Below, piece after piece: positions 1 to 11,484 of a stretch of DNA of 64,000 nucleotides (the first letter of the stretch is position 1; each line of letters starts with the position of its first letter). Origin of the DNA: Prunus persica (lineage: Eukaryota; Streptophyta; Magnoliopsida; Rosales; Rosaceae); contig NC_034009.1 in NCBI RefSeq assembly GCF_000346465.2, positions 12,218,747-12,282,746 on the forward strand, read 5' to 3'. The notes beneath the pieces are model-generated. The model was not told the origin of the DNA. It worked only from the letters and a program-made list of their open reading frames with translations, and searched no databases. The translations under genes and the position numbers were made by a program.

Positions 1-220
1 CTTGAAATCAAGTTCCTCATATCGATCAAGTCATACTTCGAAAATCCGGAATTGAATGTGTTGCGCCAAAACTTCCAGTAAAAGATATTCACACACTAAT
101 TTCCGACCTATGCTAGAGTTTAGAAAATGCTAATACAATTTTCATACTAACAGTGGGCCTTTATTGAGTTTCCTCTTCTTATATAATATATATTTTTTAA
201 ATGTATATATATAGGGTTTA

Positions 221-452
221 TGTTGATGTGAGTCTCCTAATTAATCAAAGAGATTTACTTCCTTGATTAATTAAGGGATTTACTTTCCTATTTTTGTATA
301 AGTGATAAATCATTGTACAATTAGGAAATACTTTCCTAATTCTTTACAGTATCTAATTCCTTGTAAAGCACCCTGTAAACTCTTATATCTACCTCTTTAT
401 GGAGAAGAATAAATTTAATCTTATACATTCAAACCATATTCATATTTTAGCA
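221..452 (+). repeat. 5' LTR of copia derivative
   Basis: 232 bp, TG...CA. It has a TATA-like stretch and ends in TATTTTAGCA just before the primer-binding site. It is homologous to 1456-1701 and, more distantly, to the LTR at 45750-45982, which ends the same way. Confidence 0.88.
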
Positions 453-1039
453 TGGTATCAGAGCTTGGTTCTCTTGTGACCCGTGCTTGCGTTCTTCTTG
501 AAATTTTAGTGCTCTCCTCCCCTTTCAGGGGGGGGGGGGGGGAGTGAAAATGATTTGTTTATTGACGTATCCCCATTATCTTGACGTATTCCTATGAAGA
601 TACTGCATATCTCTTTACTCTGATGACCCATTCTCTTCAGGGGTGAAGGGGAGTGAAGAGAAGTTGTTTTGTCTCTAAACCCTTATCTCAAATTTCTCAT
701 ATTCAAATCGAAAACCCTAAATCAAATTTCTCATATTTTTTTCCCCAAATCCAAATCCCTCAAATCTAAAGTCCTCAAATCCTCTTATCGAAATCCCTAA
801 ACACATACCCTCAAATCTTATACACATACCTCTTAAATCCAATTCCTACATCAAATTCATACATTAAATTCCTCACATCACTTTCCTTACCTTCCCATAT
901 CACATCTTACTTCCGCTACGATGTCAGGAACCCATACGATTCTCCATCTTATTGCAGACTCATAAAAGCATACGGTCAATCCTGCTGACCTGACTACCCA
1001 GACTCCTGCTTCTATTACCACCACCAAATGTTCTACTTT

Positions 1040-1449
1040 TCATACGTCCTCCGAGACCAGATATTGCATATGATGTGAGTGTGGTTAATCAGTTTATTTA
1101 TGCATTCGCCCAATGTTTCTCATAGGAATGCAGTTGATCGGATCTTAATATACTTAAAGTCAACCCCTGGAAAAGGATTAATGTTCTAAAAAAATGGAGA
1201 TCTTGAAGTTTTTGGATACACAGATGCTGATTGGGCTGGTTCCATTATAGATAGACGCTCTACTTCATGTTACTTTACATTCGTGGGAGGTAACCTAGTC
1301 ACTTGGTGGAGTAAAAAGCAAAATGTGGTTTCTCGGTCTAGTGCAGAAGCAGAGTATCGAGGAATGGCTCACGAAGTTTGTGAATTATTGTGGATCAGAA
1401 GACTCACTTACCAAGTTGGGCATTAGTGACATATATGCATCAACTTGAG
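1040..1449 (+). pseudogene. copia pol remnant (RT C-terminus / RNase H)
   Basis: Broken frames read as the end of a copia polyprotein: a degraded RPDIAY segment, then YTDADWAG, SRSSAEAEYRG and CELLWIR, which are hallmark RNase H motifs. The sequence then jumps straight to the C-terminal LGISDIYAST and a stop, so about 60 residues between WIR and the C-terminus are deleted. Several frameshifts precede the RNase H part. The fragment is the only coding relic in this element. Confidence 0.85.
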
Positions 1450-1455
1450 GAGGAG

Positions 1456-1701
1456 TGTTGACGTGAGTCTCTTAATTAATCAAAGAGATTTACTTCCTTG
1501 ATTAATTAAGAGATTTACTTTTCTATTTTTATATAAGTGATAAATCATTGTACAATTAGGAGATACTTTCCTAATTCTTTACAGTATCTAATTCCTTGTA
1601 AAGCACCCTGTAAACTCTTATATATATATATATATATATATGTCCTTATGGAGAAGAATAAAGTTAACCTAATACATTCAAACCATATTCATATTTTAGC
1701 A
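1456..1701 (+). repeat. 3' LTR of copia derivative
   Basis: 246 bp, TG...CA, homologous to 221-452. It is longer mainly because of a (TA)n expansion near 1621-1640. Confidence 0.88.
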
Positions 1702-1927
1702 GTTTATACAAATTGGGGGCGGGGCGCCTTGCCTGCTCGTGCCCAGAACCTCCCTTGTTCCTAATATGTCATTCCAAAATAACCATACGCTATCTTCCAT
1801 TTGCTTAGATCCCCTCATTTAAATACTCACCCACATAGCAGCAATGTCCCAATAGTGACCCTATTTTCATTTTCTCAAAACTGAAATTAGGGCTCTTGTT
1901 GTCTTTGCCTCCTTGTGCTCCACTCCT

Positions 1928-2230
1928 CTAGCAAAGAAGAAGCAAACCCACAACGTAAGCAAAGAATTCCAATTTACTACATTTCTGTGAGACATTCAAA
2001 TTGTTCTTGGCATTCACCAACGGGCAATATTTTCCATTCATATCAATGAAAGCACTGCATATATAGACATTAGAACACAAACCCAACTTTGTAACAACTG
2101 CGTGAATCTTAATATCCAAGTCCAAAGAAGCCGATGGATATGATTTTGTTAAGGGTTTGAGGGGTGGGTGAAGACCCTCCTCCCCTATTGCAACTGAGCC
2201 AACAACTCCAAACCAAAAGGCTTCTCTAGC
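1928..2230 (-). pseudogene. PPR-protein gene fragment captured inside the foldback element
   Basis: The minus strand encodes IHAVVTKLGLCSNVYICSAF followed by IDMNGKYCPLVNA. This matches the common pentatricopeptide pattern in which an IHA..KLG helix is followed by NV(Y/F)..SALIDMYGKCG. PPR proteins bind organellar RNA, but this piece covers little more than one repeat, has no proper start, and diverges after the motif. It lies wholly between the inverted repeats, as expected for a Pack-MULE. The assignment rests on motif recognition only. Confidence 0.55.
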
Positions 2231-2348
2231 TTCTGGATCAATGTCACAGTGGACATTTTGGAGGAGTGCAGCACGAGGAGGCAGAGAGAACGAGAGCCCT
2301 AATTCTAGTTTTGAGAAAATGAAAATAGAGTCACTATTGGGACATTAA

Positions 2349-2559
2349 TGTTGGTGAGTCCTTACTTAGTTAGGATTTTGGTTCCTTATTTAGTTAGAAT
2401 TTTGATTACTTACCAATTATTATTTATTCCTCTTGTAATAGAGATTTATTTCCTATTTTATTTAGGGTTAACATATCTTTGTACTTGTATAAATACCTTC
2501 ATATTGGAGAAGAATAATAATATGAGCATAATTGAATATTTTTCATATTTTATTTGACT
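2349..2559 (+). repeat. solo LTR (copia type) inside the MULE right arm
   Basis: 211 bp starting TGTTGGTGAGTCC, with a TATA-like region and an AGAAGAATAATA stretch like other copia LTRs here. Flanks repeat ATTAA (2344-2348 and 2560-2564). The expected terminal CA reads CT. The inverted-repeat alignment shows that this segment is absent from the other arm, which independently proves an insertion. Confidence 0.7.
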
Positions 2560-2671
2560 ATTAATGCTGCTATGTGGGTGGGTATTTAAATGAGGGGCAT
2601 CTAAGCAAATAAGAGATAGTGTATGGTCATTTCGGAATGACATATTAGGAAGTGGCTATTACAAAATGAAA

Positions 2672-3186
2672 GATTTAATCGTTTTATTAGTCCCTAAACT
2701 TAGACCTGACTTGCATTTGAGTCCCTCAATTTTCAAAATCGTTCTCGTAGTCTTTCAACTTCACTTTCGTTAGGACAAATGGTCATGCCATCAATTTTGT
2801 TAATTTTTTCTGTTAAATGTAGGGGCAAAATGGTATTATTATATTAAAATAATAATAATAAAAAAATCATATCTTTAAAATAACAATAAAAGAAAATCAA
2901 ATAAAAAACCCAAAAAAAAAATTTTCAAGTTTTGGGGGGGGTGTAGAAATCGGGATAGAGGGAGAGGAGAGAGAGAGTTTAATTTTAATTTTTTATTCAT
3001 ATTTTAATCAATTTAATACAAAAATACCATTTTTCCCTGCATTTAACAGAAAAGTTAACAAAATTGACCGCGAGACCATTTGTCCTAACGAAAGTGAAGT
3101 TGATGGACCATAGGAACGATTTTGGAAATTGGGGGATTCAAATGCAAATCGGGTCTAAGTTCAGGGACTAATAAAACGATTATCCC
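2672..3186. mobile_element. Non-autonomous MULE-type MITE
   Basis: About 170-bp arms (2676-2845 and 3015-3182) are inverted copies with shared sequence TAATCGTTTTATTAGTCCCT at the outer end. The flanks repeat the 10-mer CAAAATGAAA at 2662-2671 and 3187-3196, in the size range of Mutator target duplications. There is no coding capacity; the centre is A-rich with a G run near 2933. Confidence 0.75.
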
Positions 3187-3198
3187 CAAAATGAAAAT

Positions 3199-3388
3199 AT
3201 TTTTGCTCACAACTTTAACTCAATGTGTACCATCACCACCATCCTCAACACTTGACACGTGTTCATAGGCATAACCATAGTTAATTTTTGCTTTGTATTT
3301 ATGAAATCATGGTTATGCCTATGAACATGTGTCGAGTGTTGAGGATGGTGGTAAGGGTATACCTTGAGTTAAAATGGTGAGCAAAAAT
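3199..3388. mobile_element. Palindromic MITE
   Basis: A near-perfect foldback: the arm 3199-3278 starting ATTTTTGCTCAC pairs with the arm ending at 3388, leaving a loop of about 35 bp. Both arms carry CACCACCATCCTCAACAC. It abuts the MITE at 2672-3186. No clear target duplication was seen. Confidence 0.7.
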
Positions 3389-3739
3389 GCTCCTATTACA
3401 AAATAAGTGTTTTACAAAAGGGCTATTTTAGCCCAAAACTCCTTTTTTAGGAATTACTTCCCTCCTTCATCTGTAAGTATAAACTTCTACATTCATGTCA
3501 ATGACAGTATGATATGTGTGTAGAAGTTTTTCTTGTTGTGTTTTTTATGAATTATTTTTGCACACTATTTATTTAGTATGTGTATGTAAAAACACATTAA
3601 TTTTCAAGAAGCCAACACAAGGGGAAGATGATTATTGATGGAGATCTCATAAGGGATATTGGTCTATGGATAAGGGGTTTTTATTTTATTTTATTTATTT
3701 ATAAATTTGGGGCGCGACAAAATTATTTAATCTCACTTA

Positions 3740-5685
3740 GAGCAATTCCACTAATTTATCATGGCAAAGGATGAGGTGTGTTTTCACCCATTGCCATGGC
3801 AAATGGCAAATACTATTCTTTTTTATTTTTTATTTTTATTTTTTTACCTAAACAATTAATATGGAGAAGATTTTCAAATAAAATTTTTGGTTCCCACATG
3901 TCAATATTTATTATAAAATTCATATATCATAATTCGAATGAATTTTTCTGATAAAATTTTCGGATAAGATTCTCAGTTGCCACGTGTCGATATTTATTAT
4001 AAAATACAAATCTCAAATTTCAGATAAGATTTTAGGATAAGATTCTCGGGTGTCACGTGTCGATATTTATTATAAAATACAAATCTCATATTTCAAATAA
4101 GATTTTCACCCTCTAAAATCGCGCCACGTGTCATCTCTATCTTCTAAATCTCTCTATAAAACCAGAGGCTCAACTCATACCTCTCACACTATATTTTATC
4201 TATCCTTTCATTTCTAATATTTTAAATTTCATAGTCCACTCTCAATATCAGACATGAGGAGATGCTTGGAGAGGCAAGAGCGAGAAATTAAAGAAAGAAG
4301 GCATAGACGAGCTGAAGAAAAAAAGGGAGGAGCAAGAAGAGGATGAATAAGTTGCCATGGCAGTGAGTATGCTCGATCTATCAAGGCAAGGCCACCACCG
4401 TGATTCCCAATTCTCATGTCTAACTCAATTCTCATGGTGCCGTTCATAGCAATTTGCTCCAAATTTTTTGCAATATCATTGGTGGAAGTACTCCCTCTCT
4501 TGGCCTTCGCCGCCTTTCTCCTAATAGGCCTTGGCTCATTTTGGATTGGTGAGTCTTAACTCATCGGGGAATCCAAAGGTGAATTCGATGTCGTTGAATC
4601 ATGGAGCGGCATCTCATTCAACACAACGGTCAGACCAGTGGGAATAATTTTGAATCTCGAACAATTTTTCACCACCTCCCAACATTGTTGATGATTGAAA
4701 GATTTTCTGCCTTACCCAATGACACCAAACCACATTTGTGCTTGCATAATCTATTAAAAAAAATATTAGAAATGCAAGAAACATTTAAAAAATTAGGACA
4801 TTAAATTTAATAAAACAAAAATTACAAATAATTTACCTCATTGCCAAGATTTTCTCCGCTTCGATGGTTGTCCCTCGCTTTTGCCAAAGCATCTCTCTAT
4901 TTCCCCAACTCTTTATTCAAAATTTTTCACCTACTAGCCAAGGTCATTTCTGTACGAGCCGAACCCAATCTTTCACAAAATCCGACATGATTTTTTCTCC
5001 ACATATGAGAGAAATTCATCTCATTGTCTATGATCAGACAATAACCAACTTGGACCCAACACTCACACAACAGAACATCTTCCATGGTTGTCCACGCCCT
5101 TTGGCTTTGATGGAAGATGCCATAAGATGGTGAATAAAAATGAAAATTGAAAGTGAAGAAAATTTTGTGTAGAAAGTGAATAATATTAAAAGGAGAAGAA
5201 AATATACGAGGATTTGGTGTTGAAAGCGAAGAATATTGGTAGGTATTTATAGAAAAAAAAAATTCCAGAATTTTTTCGTAATTTTTTAAAAATATATGAA
5301 AAAAAAATTTCATATTTTTTTAACAAAAAAAAGAACAGCCATTGGATTGGAGGACAAAAACAATTAGAGAACCCAGAACGAGACACGTGGCTTGTAGCCG
5401 TTGGCGGTAATCAAGGCTGACGCCAGCCTGGCGTTAGCGCCCGGGTTTGAAATTTTTTTACCATTGGTGCGTGCATTGCAAGCACCAACGGTAAAAAAAT
5501 TTAAACTTCTTGGCGTTAGCCATGACGTTAGCAGCCCTGAAGCTAGAGCACGGGCTCCTTTTGTCTTTGGGCTAGACCGGTTTCGTGGGACCCAGCTGCT
5601 GCCCGGTCAGCTTAAGCCTGTTGGAAGCCGAAATGGGGCTTGGGCCTCCTCCTGCCCTGGCAAGGGCTGCACGGTGGAAGTGGTC
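3740..5685 (-). mobile_element. PIF/Harbinger-type element
   Basis: Terminal repeats GAGCAATTCCACT (3740) and its imperfect complement (ending 5685) are flanked by TTA on both sides (3737-3739 and 5686-5688), the target signature of PIF/Harbinger. The 1.95-kb body encodes only an ORF1-like Myb/SANT relic on the minus strand and no DDE transposase, so it is probably non-autonomous. The interior also has several CACGTG-like motifs and AT-rich stretches. Confidence 0.65.
4229..5140 (-). pseudogene. Harbinger ORF1-like Myb/SANT-domain protein, degenerate
   Basis: Read on the minus strand, a SANT-like block (WTTMEDVLLCECWVQVG, near 4950-5100) matches the W-x-x-x-E-D-x-L-L-C-x-x-W start of plant ORF1/NAM-associated proteins. 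After frame breaks it continues with CWEVVKNCSRFKIIPTG and a polar stretch rich in S, P and T (4530-4710), then a C-terminal part that reads only in another frame. In intact elements this protein partners the DDE transposase. Stops and frameshifts make this copy non-functional. Family assignment is from motif memory. Confidence 0.6.
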
Positions 5686-5688
5686 TTA

Positions 5689-7198
5689 TGAGGTGTCTTT
5701 AAGGGTTTATTCCTGACTTGGAATGAGGGTATCCGAAGAATTAAAGTGAAATGTGACTCTATAGCTGTTGTTTCCTTGATTAAAGGTGAGAGTATGACTA
5801 GTCATCCGCTATTCATTCTCATTCATAGATGCAAAGAACTACTAACGCGAGATTGAGATTATACCATTTCTCATGTTTTTAGAAGGCATAATTAGCTAGG
5901 GTTCGTCAATGGGTTGGGTAAGGTTTTTATTTTATTTTTCGGGTTGGGCTGAGGTTTCAAAGGGTGATCAATATGAATATTTAAAAGATATTGACGTTCA
6001 TATTTTTGAAATCCAATGTAAAAAGTGAGCAAACAAGGGTGCCCCTCAAATAACCTTATTTAAGGGATACACACACACACACACACTATATTGACATTAG
6101 GGTTCGAACTTGAGACCACCAGTCTGCAAGTCAACACTCTTTTTTATTAAGTTAGACTCTGCTGGAATATATATGCTTATACATATCAAGGCATTAATCA
6201 ATTTTTAAGTTAATATGATGCTATATACTCATTTTGGCCTCCTCCACAATCTATCTCAAAGATATTAACCATTTACTTTATGATTCTTCATTGAAAGATC
6301 ATTGTCAAAATTCACTTGAATCGGAGAATACTTGGCTATCTAATTATGCAAAATAAATGGATGAACACAACGTTTTCAATAAACAAGGAAATGTTCACTA
6401 TAATAATTAAATAGCTAAATGATTTTCTATTCAGATGACATTTTACAAGGACGAATTTTGAATTAGATCCTAAAAATTAAAGGAGTTGGATTATTAAATT
6501 ACATTGTCCAATAAGCCAAAACAAATGGTTAGCGGTAGTGTGTTAACGTTGATGTATAATCAATTTGAGACTGACTTCAATCGAAAATTTGACACAGTCT
6601 AACCTATCCACTTGCAAGAAAATACTTCTCTAATTACACATCAACCAACAAAACATCGACGGGGCCTTACGCTCTCCACGCATCCCATTCACCAACAATC
6701 CAATAATACAGAACGGGTCTTATACCCTCAACCCTTCATAATATATCGTAGCAAAAAATAAGACAGATATAAATGAAAGATTATAAAGACACCTCAAAGT
6801 TTTTATTAAAAAATTTAAAAGACCTTTTCTAAAACCCGATAGTAATAGAATTCATTTCAAAATTACATAAACTGATAATAATATAGAGATTATGCCATTG
6901 ATTAATAAAGAAAAGAAGTCCTATATATATATATATATATTTGTTAGATGGGTTTACCAAACTTCTATAAATGTTGTAAATCTTTTTAAAATGTAATAAT
7001 ATATAAAATTATTTATGATATTGAGTCATGACAAAAAAAAAAAATTATAGTATTTTCATATTAGATTATGTGAGGGCTCTAATTTAAATTTTACACAGGA
7101 TTCTCAAAATCTCACGACCAATCCTGATAGTTCTATATATTGAATTGAAAAGCAGCCGTCAACAATGAATTCAACACATGGGCAAATTCACATTTCTA
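5689..7198. other. Intergenic, no gene seen
   Basis: AT-rich DNA with an (AC)9 run (6069-6086) and a (TA)n run (6922-6940). No coding frame, terminal repeat or RNA gene was recognised. Confidence 0.5.
6069..6086. repeat. (AC)n microsatellite
   Basis: Nine uninterrupted AC units, directly visible. Confidence 0.9.
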
Positions 7199-8203
7199 CT
7201 AAACAAGAAAAGAAGCCAAGCGTTCTAACATAATCTTGACATTCTCAGTCTCAGCCTCACTCAAGATGTGAAAAGCATGTTCCTCTCCTTCCACTTCAAA
7301 CACCTCCGCCTCTCCTCTCCACCCACTTTCCTTCACCAAATCATAATACCAACACCTCGATCACTCAACTCATCCTTGCTAGAAACACACACGAGCATTC
7401 GAGGGCACCCGAGTCCAGCCAGGCTTGGTGCACCCGCCCCCACCGGATTGACCATCGGATTATCAATCCCTCCAGGAGCTGATGGGTACAAAAATTTCCA
7501 AACTTTACAAGGCAGCCACTTCTCAAAGTCTTCAACTTTAGGCTCTGACCCAATTGGCTTGGATCCCAAGAAATAAAGATGTGACATAAATGCCCCTAGA
7601 ATTTTCACATCCCCACACAGTCTCTCAACCCCTGCCTTCATGGCTACATTATGGGACAATGTTACCACCTGCACTGTCACCACCTATGTACAATTTATCA
7701 AAATTGCCATAATTGACCAGCCATGGCTCTTTCTTAGTATTGTTAGCATCTAATTCTTTGTGGGTTCTGTGAGAAGAGACCCATTGAAGAGCATCCCAGC
7801 AATCTTGATAACAATTGGGAAGTGGGTTTTCTGGGGCAAGCCTGTACTCAACGGAGACGGCGAGGACTTGGGCTTGTGAGACCAACCGGTTGAGGAGACG
7901 GTGGTGGTCAGATGAGAAGGCGGATTCAAAGCAAAACCCACCACCGTGGAAGTAAACCAAGATGGGGAGAAGGTGTTGGGGTTTTTGGTATATTTGGTTT
8001 TGAGGGAGGAAGAGGCGAGCTGAGATAGTGGGGTTGTGTGAGATGGTGATGTCTTTGGAGGAGACGTTGGTTTGTGGGTCATGAGGACATGGGGGCACAT
8101 AAGGAGAGCCCCAGAGGCGTTCCACTGTGCCATCTTTGTAGACTCTGATGAGGGGAAGGAGCTCTGAGGCTATTTCTTTTTTGGTGGTTGAAGTGGAAGC
8201 CAT
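7199..8203 (-). pseudogene. Class-I carboxylesterase (CXE), two frameshifts
   Basis: An intronless CXE copy covering the whole protein from MASTSTTKKEIASELL to LASFLV. It keeps the oxyanion-hole motif HGGGF, the nucleophile motif GDSAGGN and the C-terminal EVEGEEH context. Right after GDSAGGNI an extra base (near 7655) shifts the frame to a stop. A second 1-base change (near 7345, a missing T) breaks the frame at the DRGV-W-Y region. Both are single-base events, so sequencing error is possible, but the neighbouring broken copies favour true decay. It is closer to the gene at 46325-47308 than to 41396-42376 in its first 45 residues (KEIASE, DGTVERL, GSPYVPP). Confidence 0.85.
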
Positions 8204-8690
8204 TAGACTTAGAGAGAGGAGATATAGAGGGAGGGAGGAGTATAATATTTGAAGTGAGAAGCTTCAAGGACTAATGGTGTGGGAGAGGTGTGCGGTGGAG
8301 GTGGCTATTAATGGATGAGAGTTTTCCAATTGTTTCATTAGAAAAATGGTAAAGAGATCGAGAAGCTCAAGTTAGACAGCTATGCAGCCAAAGAAGCCGC
8401 CATATGTCTTTAGCCCGGGCAAACTACGGCGCCAATGGCCCCTCAAAATACTTGTTTTTTTGGGTCAATATAATGCAAAACTTCTTCTTATGGGAAGGGA
8501 AGTAATATATATGAACGATTTTGAATATGATATTCGTTAATCATGTTGTGAACAAAGAGGTGCATTCTTTTAGTATAATACTAGCAGCTCTCACCGCAGA
8601 ACACACTAGCAAGGACGAAAGGGAATTTAAGCAGCACAAAACACACTAGCAGTTCAGTAAATTGCTATATGAGGACCAAAAGTATAATAA

Positions 8691-9077
8691 CTCAACCTTT
8701 ACTTTTGGGGTTCCAAGCCAATTGGATCAGGGCCCAAAGGTGAAGACTTTGAGAAGACTCTGGGTTTTAAACTTTGGAACTTTGTTTATCCATCAGCTCC
8801 TGGAGGGCTTGATAATCCAATGATCAATCCAGTTGGTGAGGGTGCACCAAGCATGGCTGGGCTTGGGTGCTCTCCGCTCCTTGTTTGTGTTGCAGGCAAG
8901 GATGAGCTGAGGGAACGAGGTGTTTGGTGTTTTGATTTGGTGAGGGAAAGTGGGTGGAGAGAAGAAGTGGAGCTATTTGAAGTGGAAGGAGAGGACCATT
9001 GCTTTCATATCTGGAGTGAGATTGAGACTGATAATGTTAAGAAAATGATCAAACGCTTGGCTTCTTTTCTTGTTTAG
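8691..9077 (+). pseudogene. CXE 3' fragment, opposite orientation
   Basis: The plus strand reads in one open frame from YFWGSKPIGS to LASFLV and a TAG stop: about 126 C-terminal residues including the catalytic Asp (AGKDEL) and His (EGEDH) blocks. The N-terminal 200 residues with the oxyanion hole and nucleophilic Ser are absent, so it cannot be an esterase. It is inverted relative to most of the array, and its 3' flank is repeated at 38921-39545. Confidence 0.88.
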
Positions 9078-9655
9078 TTTTGTTATCATGCTAGTTTGCT
9101 CATGTGTTGACTGTTGAACTCTGCTTTTGGGATTTTCCTTCTTGTCATTTTCTTTTTTGATAATGGAAAAACCAGAATAAATATGAGAAAATAAAGATGG
9201 GAGCACTGCTACACTAATCAAATTTACTTCCCACATTTTGTTCACCAGTTTTTACTTTGGATAACTCACAATACCATAGGTGCACAAAAACAACTACAGA
9301 ACATGTCAAACAAGGTTTGAGCAACGAAAACACATATATGAAGGGGAAATCCATCAGTTAGGAATTACCTGATGGATTTATAAAGGGTTTAGAGTTTAGG
9401 TTAGTATTCGGTGCGGAACCTCGTAGGACTGCAGTGTCCAAGCTTGCAAGAAAGAATGCTCACACAAGTATGCCAGAGGCTATGGATCCTGCATAACAGC
9501 AGAGCCTCCTCACAAAGCTTGCTTGTGCACCTATGATTGCCCGAGCCCTCCTCCATCGCCCTAGCAACCTATAACATACATACGTGTATATGGGATGGGA
9601 TAATTTTTGCATTAAATTGCGACAGCTCTTTTCCTCTTTTTTATGCAGGAGCCAT
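9037..9655 (+). repeat. Segmental duplication, copy 1
   Basis: The last 13 CXE codons plus about 580 bp of 3' flank recur at 38921-39545 in the same orientation, with small indels. The repeat includes distinctive stretches such as GACTGCAGTGTCCAAGCTTG (near 9428 and 39307). Apart from the CXE tail, no gene was recognised in it. Confidence 0.85.
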
Positions 9656-9945
9656 TTCCTCCGATTCAGCTCAAAACAATCTTAATAAACCTAATGCCCC
9701 CTGCCTCTTGTTTTTTTTTTTTTTGGTCGGATTGGATTAAGCTTATTTATTTTAAAATTGATTTATCTTCAAATTGTCAATTGCGCCCTCGATGCCCAAA
9801 CTTAAATAAGGCTTATGCATGTGTAAAAATAAAATAAAATAAATAAATAATATTATATCCAACAAAATTTTCCAGACCTAAATTAAACCTAAAAAGTTGA
9901 CAAAAATTTATAAAATATAGAGAAAATCTAAAACAAAAACAAACT

Positions 9946-10874
9946 TCAGGCACTTTGTCCTCCCTTGCCCTTGCCCATGGCAATGCCTTCATCTTTAACG
10001 ACATACTTCCGCCAATATGGATGATTCTCCCACACAGTGTGCATTTCTTCAATCGGAACTCCTTTCGTTTCGGGCAACAATTTGTAGATGAAAATGCTCA
10101 TCACCACCACACAGACTGAGAAGAAGAAGAACAAGCCAAACTTCATGTAGCAGAGCATGGCTGTGAAGACTTGGGCTATGGCAAAGGTGAAGATCATGTT
10201 GACGGAGACATTGATAGCCTGAGCAGCAGACCTTACTTCAAGTGGGAAAATTTCACTGGGCACCAACCATCCTAGAGGCCCCCAAGACCAGGCAAATCCA
10301 GCAACATAAACACAGATTAAGAGCACCAAGGGAACTGCAAACCCTAGTGTCAACTTTCCAGGGTTGCCGCTGACCCCAAATTTAACAGCCATAGCAATTC
10401 CAACACCCACCTGCATGAGGAGCATTTGGCAACCACCCTGTAAGAAAAGCTTCCTCCTTCCAACCTTATCAACAGTGAGGATTGAGACAAATGTAGCTAA
10501 AGCATTAACGAGATTGGTGATGACAGCTGACATGAGAGAAGCACTGCTTCCAAACCCCATTGTTTTGAACAAGACAGGAGCGTAAAACGTGATCACGTTC
10601 ATGCCGGTGAGTTGCTGGAAGGCAGGGATGCCGATTGCAAACACAAGCTGGGGTCTATATTTCCTGCTCAACAAGCTCACCCATGGGTGTTTTACCAACT
10701 TGGATGCTTCACTGGCCGCAACTAGGTCATTAAACTCTTCATCAACATTAGGAACTCCTCTGAGCTCAAGAAGCTGAGCTTTGGCTTCCTCATGCTTGCC
10801 ACGCTCGACTAAGGAGTTTGGTGTATCAGGTAAAAACAATGCTCCAACTATGATTATAATGGCAGGGACCGCAG
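9946..10874 (-). pseudogene. Hexose transporter (STP type), 3' part of interrupted gene
   Basis: About 307 residues form the C-terminal half of a plant H+/monosaccharide symporter (major facilitator superfamily). The frame enters through the duplicated CGCAG and runs [19 protein letters not shown], then [14 protein letters not shown], the VGRRKLFL loop, [20 protein letters not shown] and [11 protein letters not shown]. These are signature STP/HEX6 motifs of transmembrane helices 7-12. A Cys in the AMLCYMKFG segment corresponds to the lid-disulfide partner described for STP10. The stop lies at 9946-9948. Together with 15982-16611 it gives 517 codons without introns, the usual STP length. The copia insertion separates the two parts, so no full transporter can be made from this allele. 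Confidence 0.92.
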
Positions 10875-11041
10875 TGTCAATGAGCTGTACATTCCTAATT
10901 AGTCTAAGTCAACTATTTGATTATGCAAGATTATAGGAACATAATTACTTTCCTAGAATAGTTTCCTAGGCTCTGTATATATAACCTTCCTATTTGTTAT
11001 ATATTAAGTAGAATGAAGTATTATTTTTTACCAATCTGATA
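10875..11041 (+). repeat. 5' LTR
   Basis: 167 bp; very short for a plant copia element. TATATATAA lies in the second half and may serve as its promoter TATA box. The primer-binding site follows at once. Confidence 0.95.
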
Positions 11042-11484
11042 TGGTATCAGAGCAGTCAATCTTGACTGTCTCTTGCCCTAACCCTAATCGCTTCCGCAGC
11101 AACAGCCGTCATACAGACCCAGCACCAGCCCATATTCCATCTCAAATCACCGTTTTGCAATATTCCATCTATTACACAGCACCAGCACCAGCACCAAAAG
11201 CAATATTCCATCTCACAAACCCAGCACCAATACCACCCATATTCCATCTTACAAACCCATTCAAACCTTTCCTCTAGTCAAATCACGTTTTGCAATATTG
11301 CAAATCACTTTCCACTCACAGACCCATTCAAACCGTTCCCATTGTTCTTTTTTTTTCCCTTTCAACCCAATATTTCTTATTGCAAAACAGTTTGTCTTAT
11401 TGCCTTTGTCCACCGTGCACTTGCTTTTCCTCAACTTGATATTTTTTTTTTTTGTCCTTTTTTCATTGGGTGTCAGCCAATATC

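Larger units (their letters stand above)
221..1701 (+). mobile_element. Ty1/copia LTR retrotransposon, internally deleted derivative
   Basis: Two LTRs (221-452 and 1456-1701) start TG and end CA and are flanked by a perfect 5-bp target-site duplication GTTTA (216-220 and 1702-1706). A tRNA-iMet-type primer-binding site TGGTATCAGAGC follows the 5' LTR at 453, and a purine-rich tract precedes the 3' LTR at about 1447-1455. Only about 1 kb of internal DNA remains, so gag, protease, integrase and most of reverse transcriptase are gone. The LTRs differ at roughly nine positions plus a TA-microsatellite expansion, which implies an older insertion than the one at 10875-15981. It is non-autonomous and dead. 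Confidence 0.9.
1758..2651. mobile_element. MULE-like foldback element with long terminal inverted repeats
   Basis: The left arm (1758 to about 1920) is the reverse complement of the right arm (about 2245-2651, interrupted by the LTR at 2349-2559). Outer ends read TTCCTAATATGTCATTCC on both sides. Arms of about 150 bp with a non-repetitive centre are typical of non-autonomous Mutator-like elements. No 9-10 bp target duplication could be seen, so the superfamily call is inference. The centre (1930-2230) carries a host-gene-like fragment. Confidence 0.7.

Noticed and set aside
1537..1764. Open frame of 75 codons on the plus strand
   Set aside because: It runs through the copia 3' LTR and its TA microsatellite into flanking DNA; no protein similarity.
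11452..11484. Upstream Met of the copia polyprotein
   Set aside because: Adds an 11-residue leader (MSFFHWVSANI) from a T-rich tract; the MANDDGS start at 11485 fits copia gag better.
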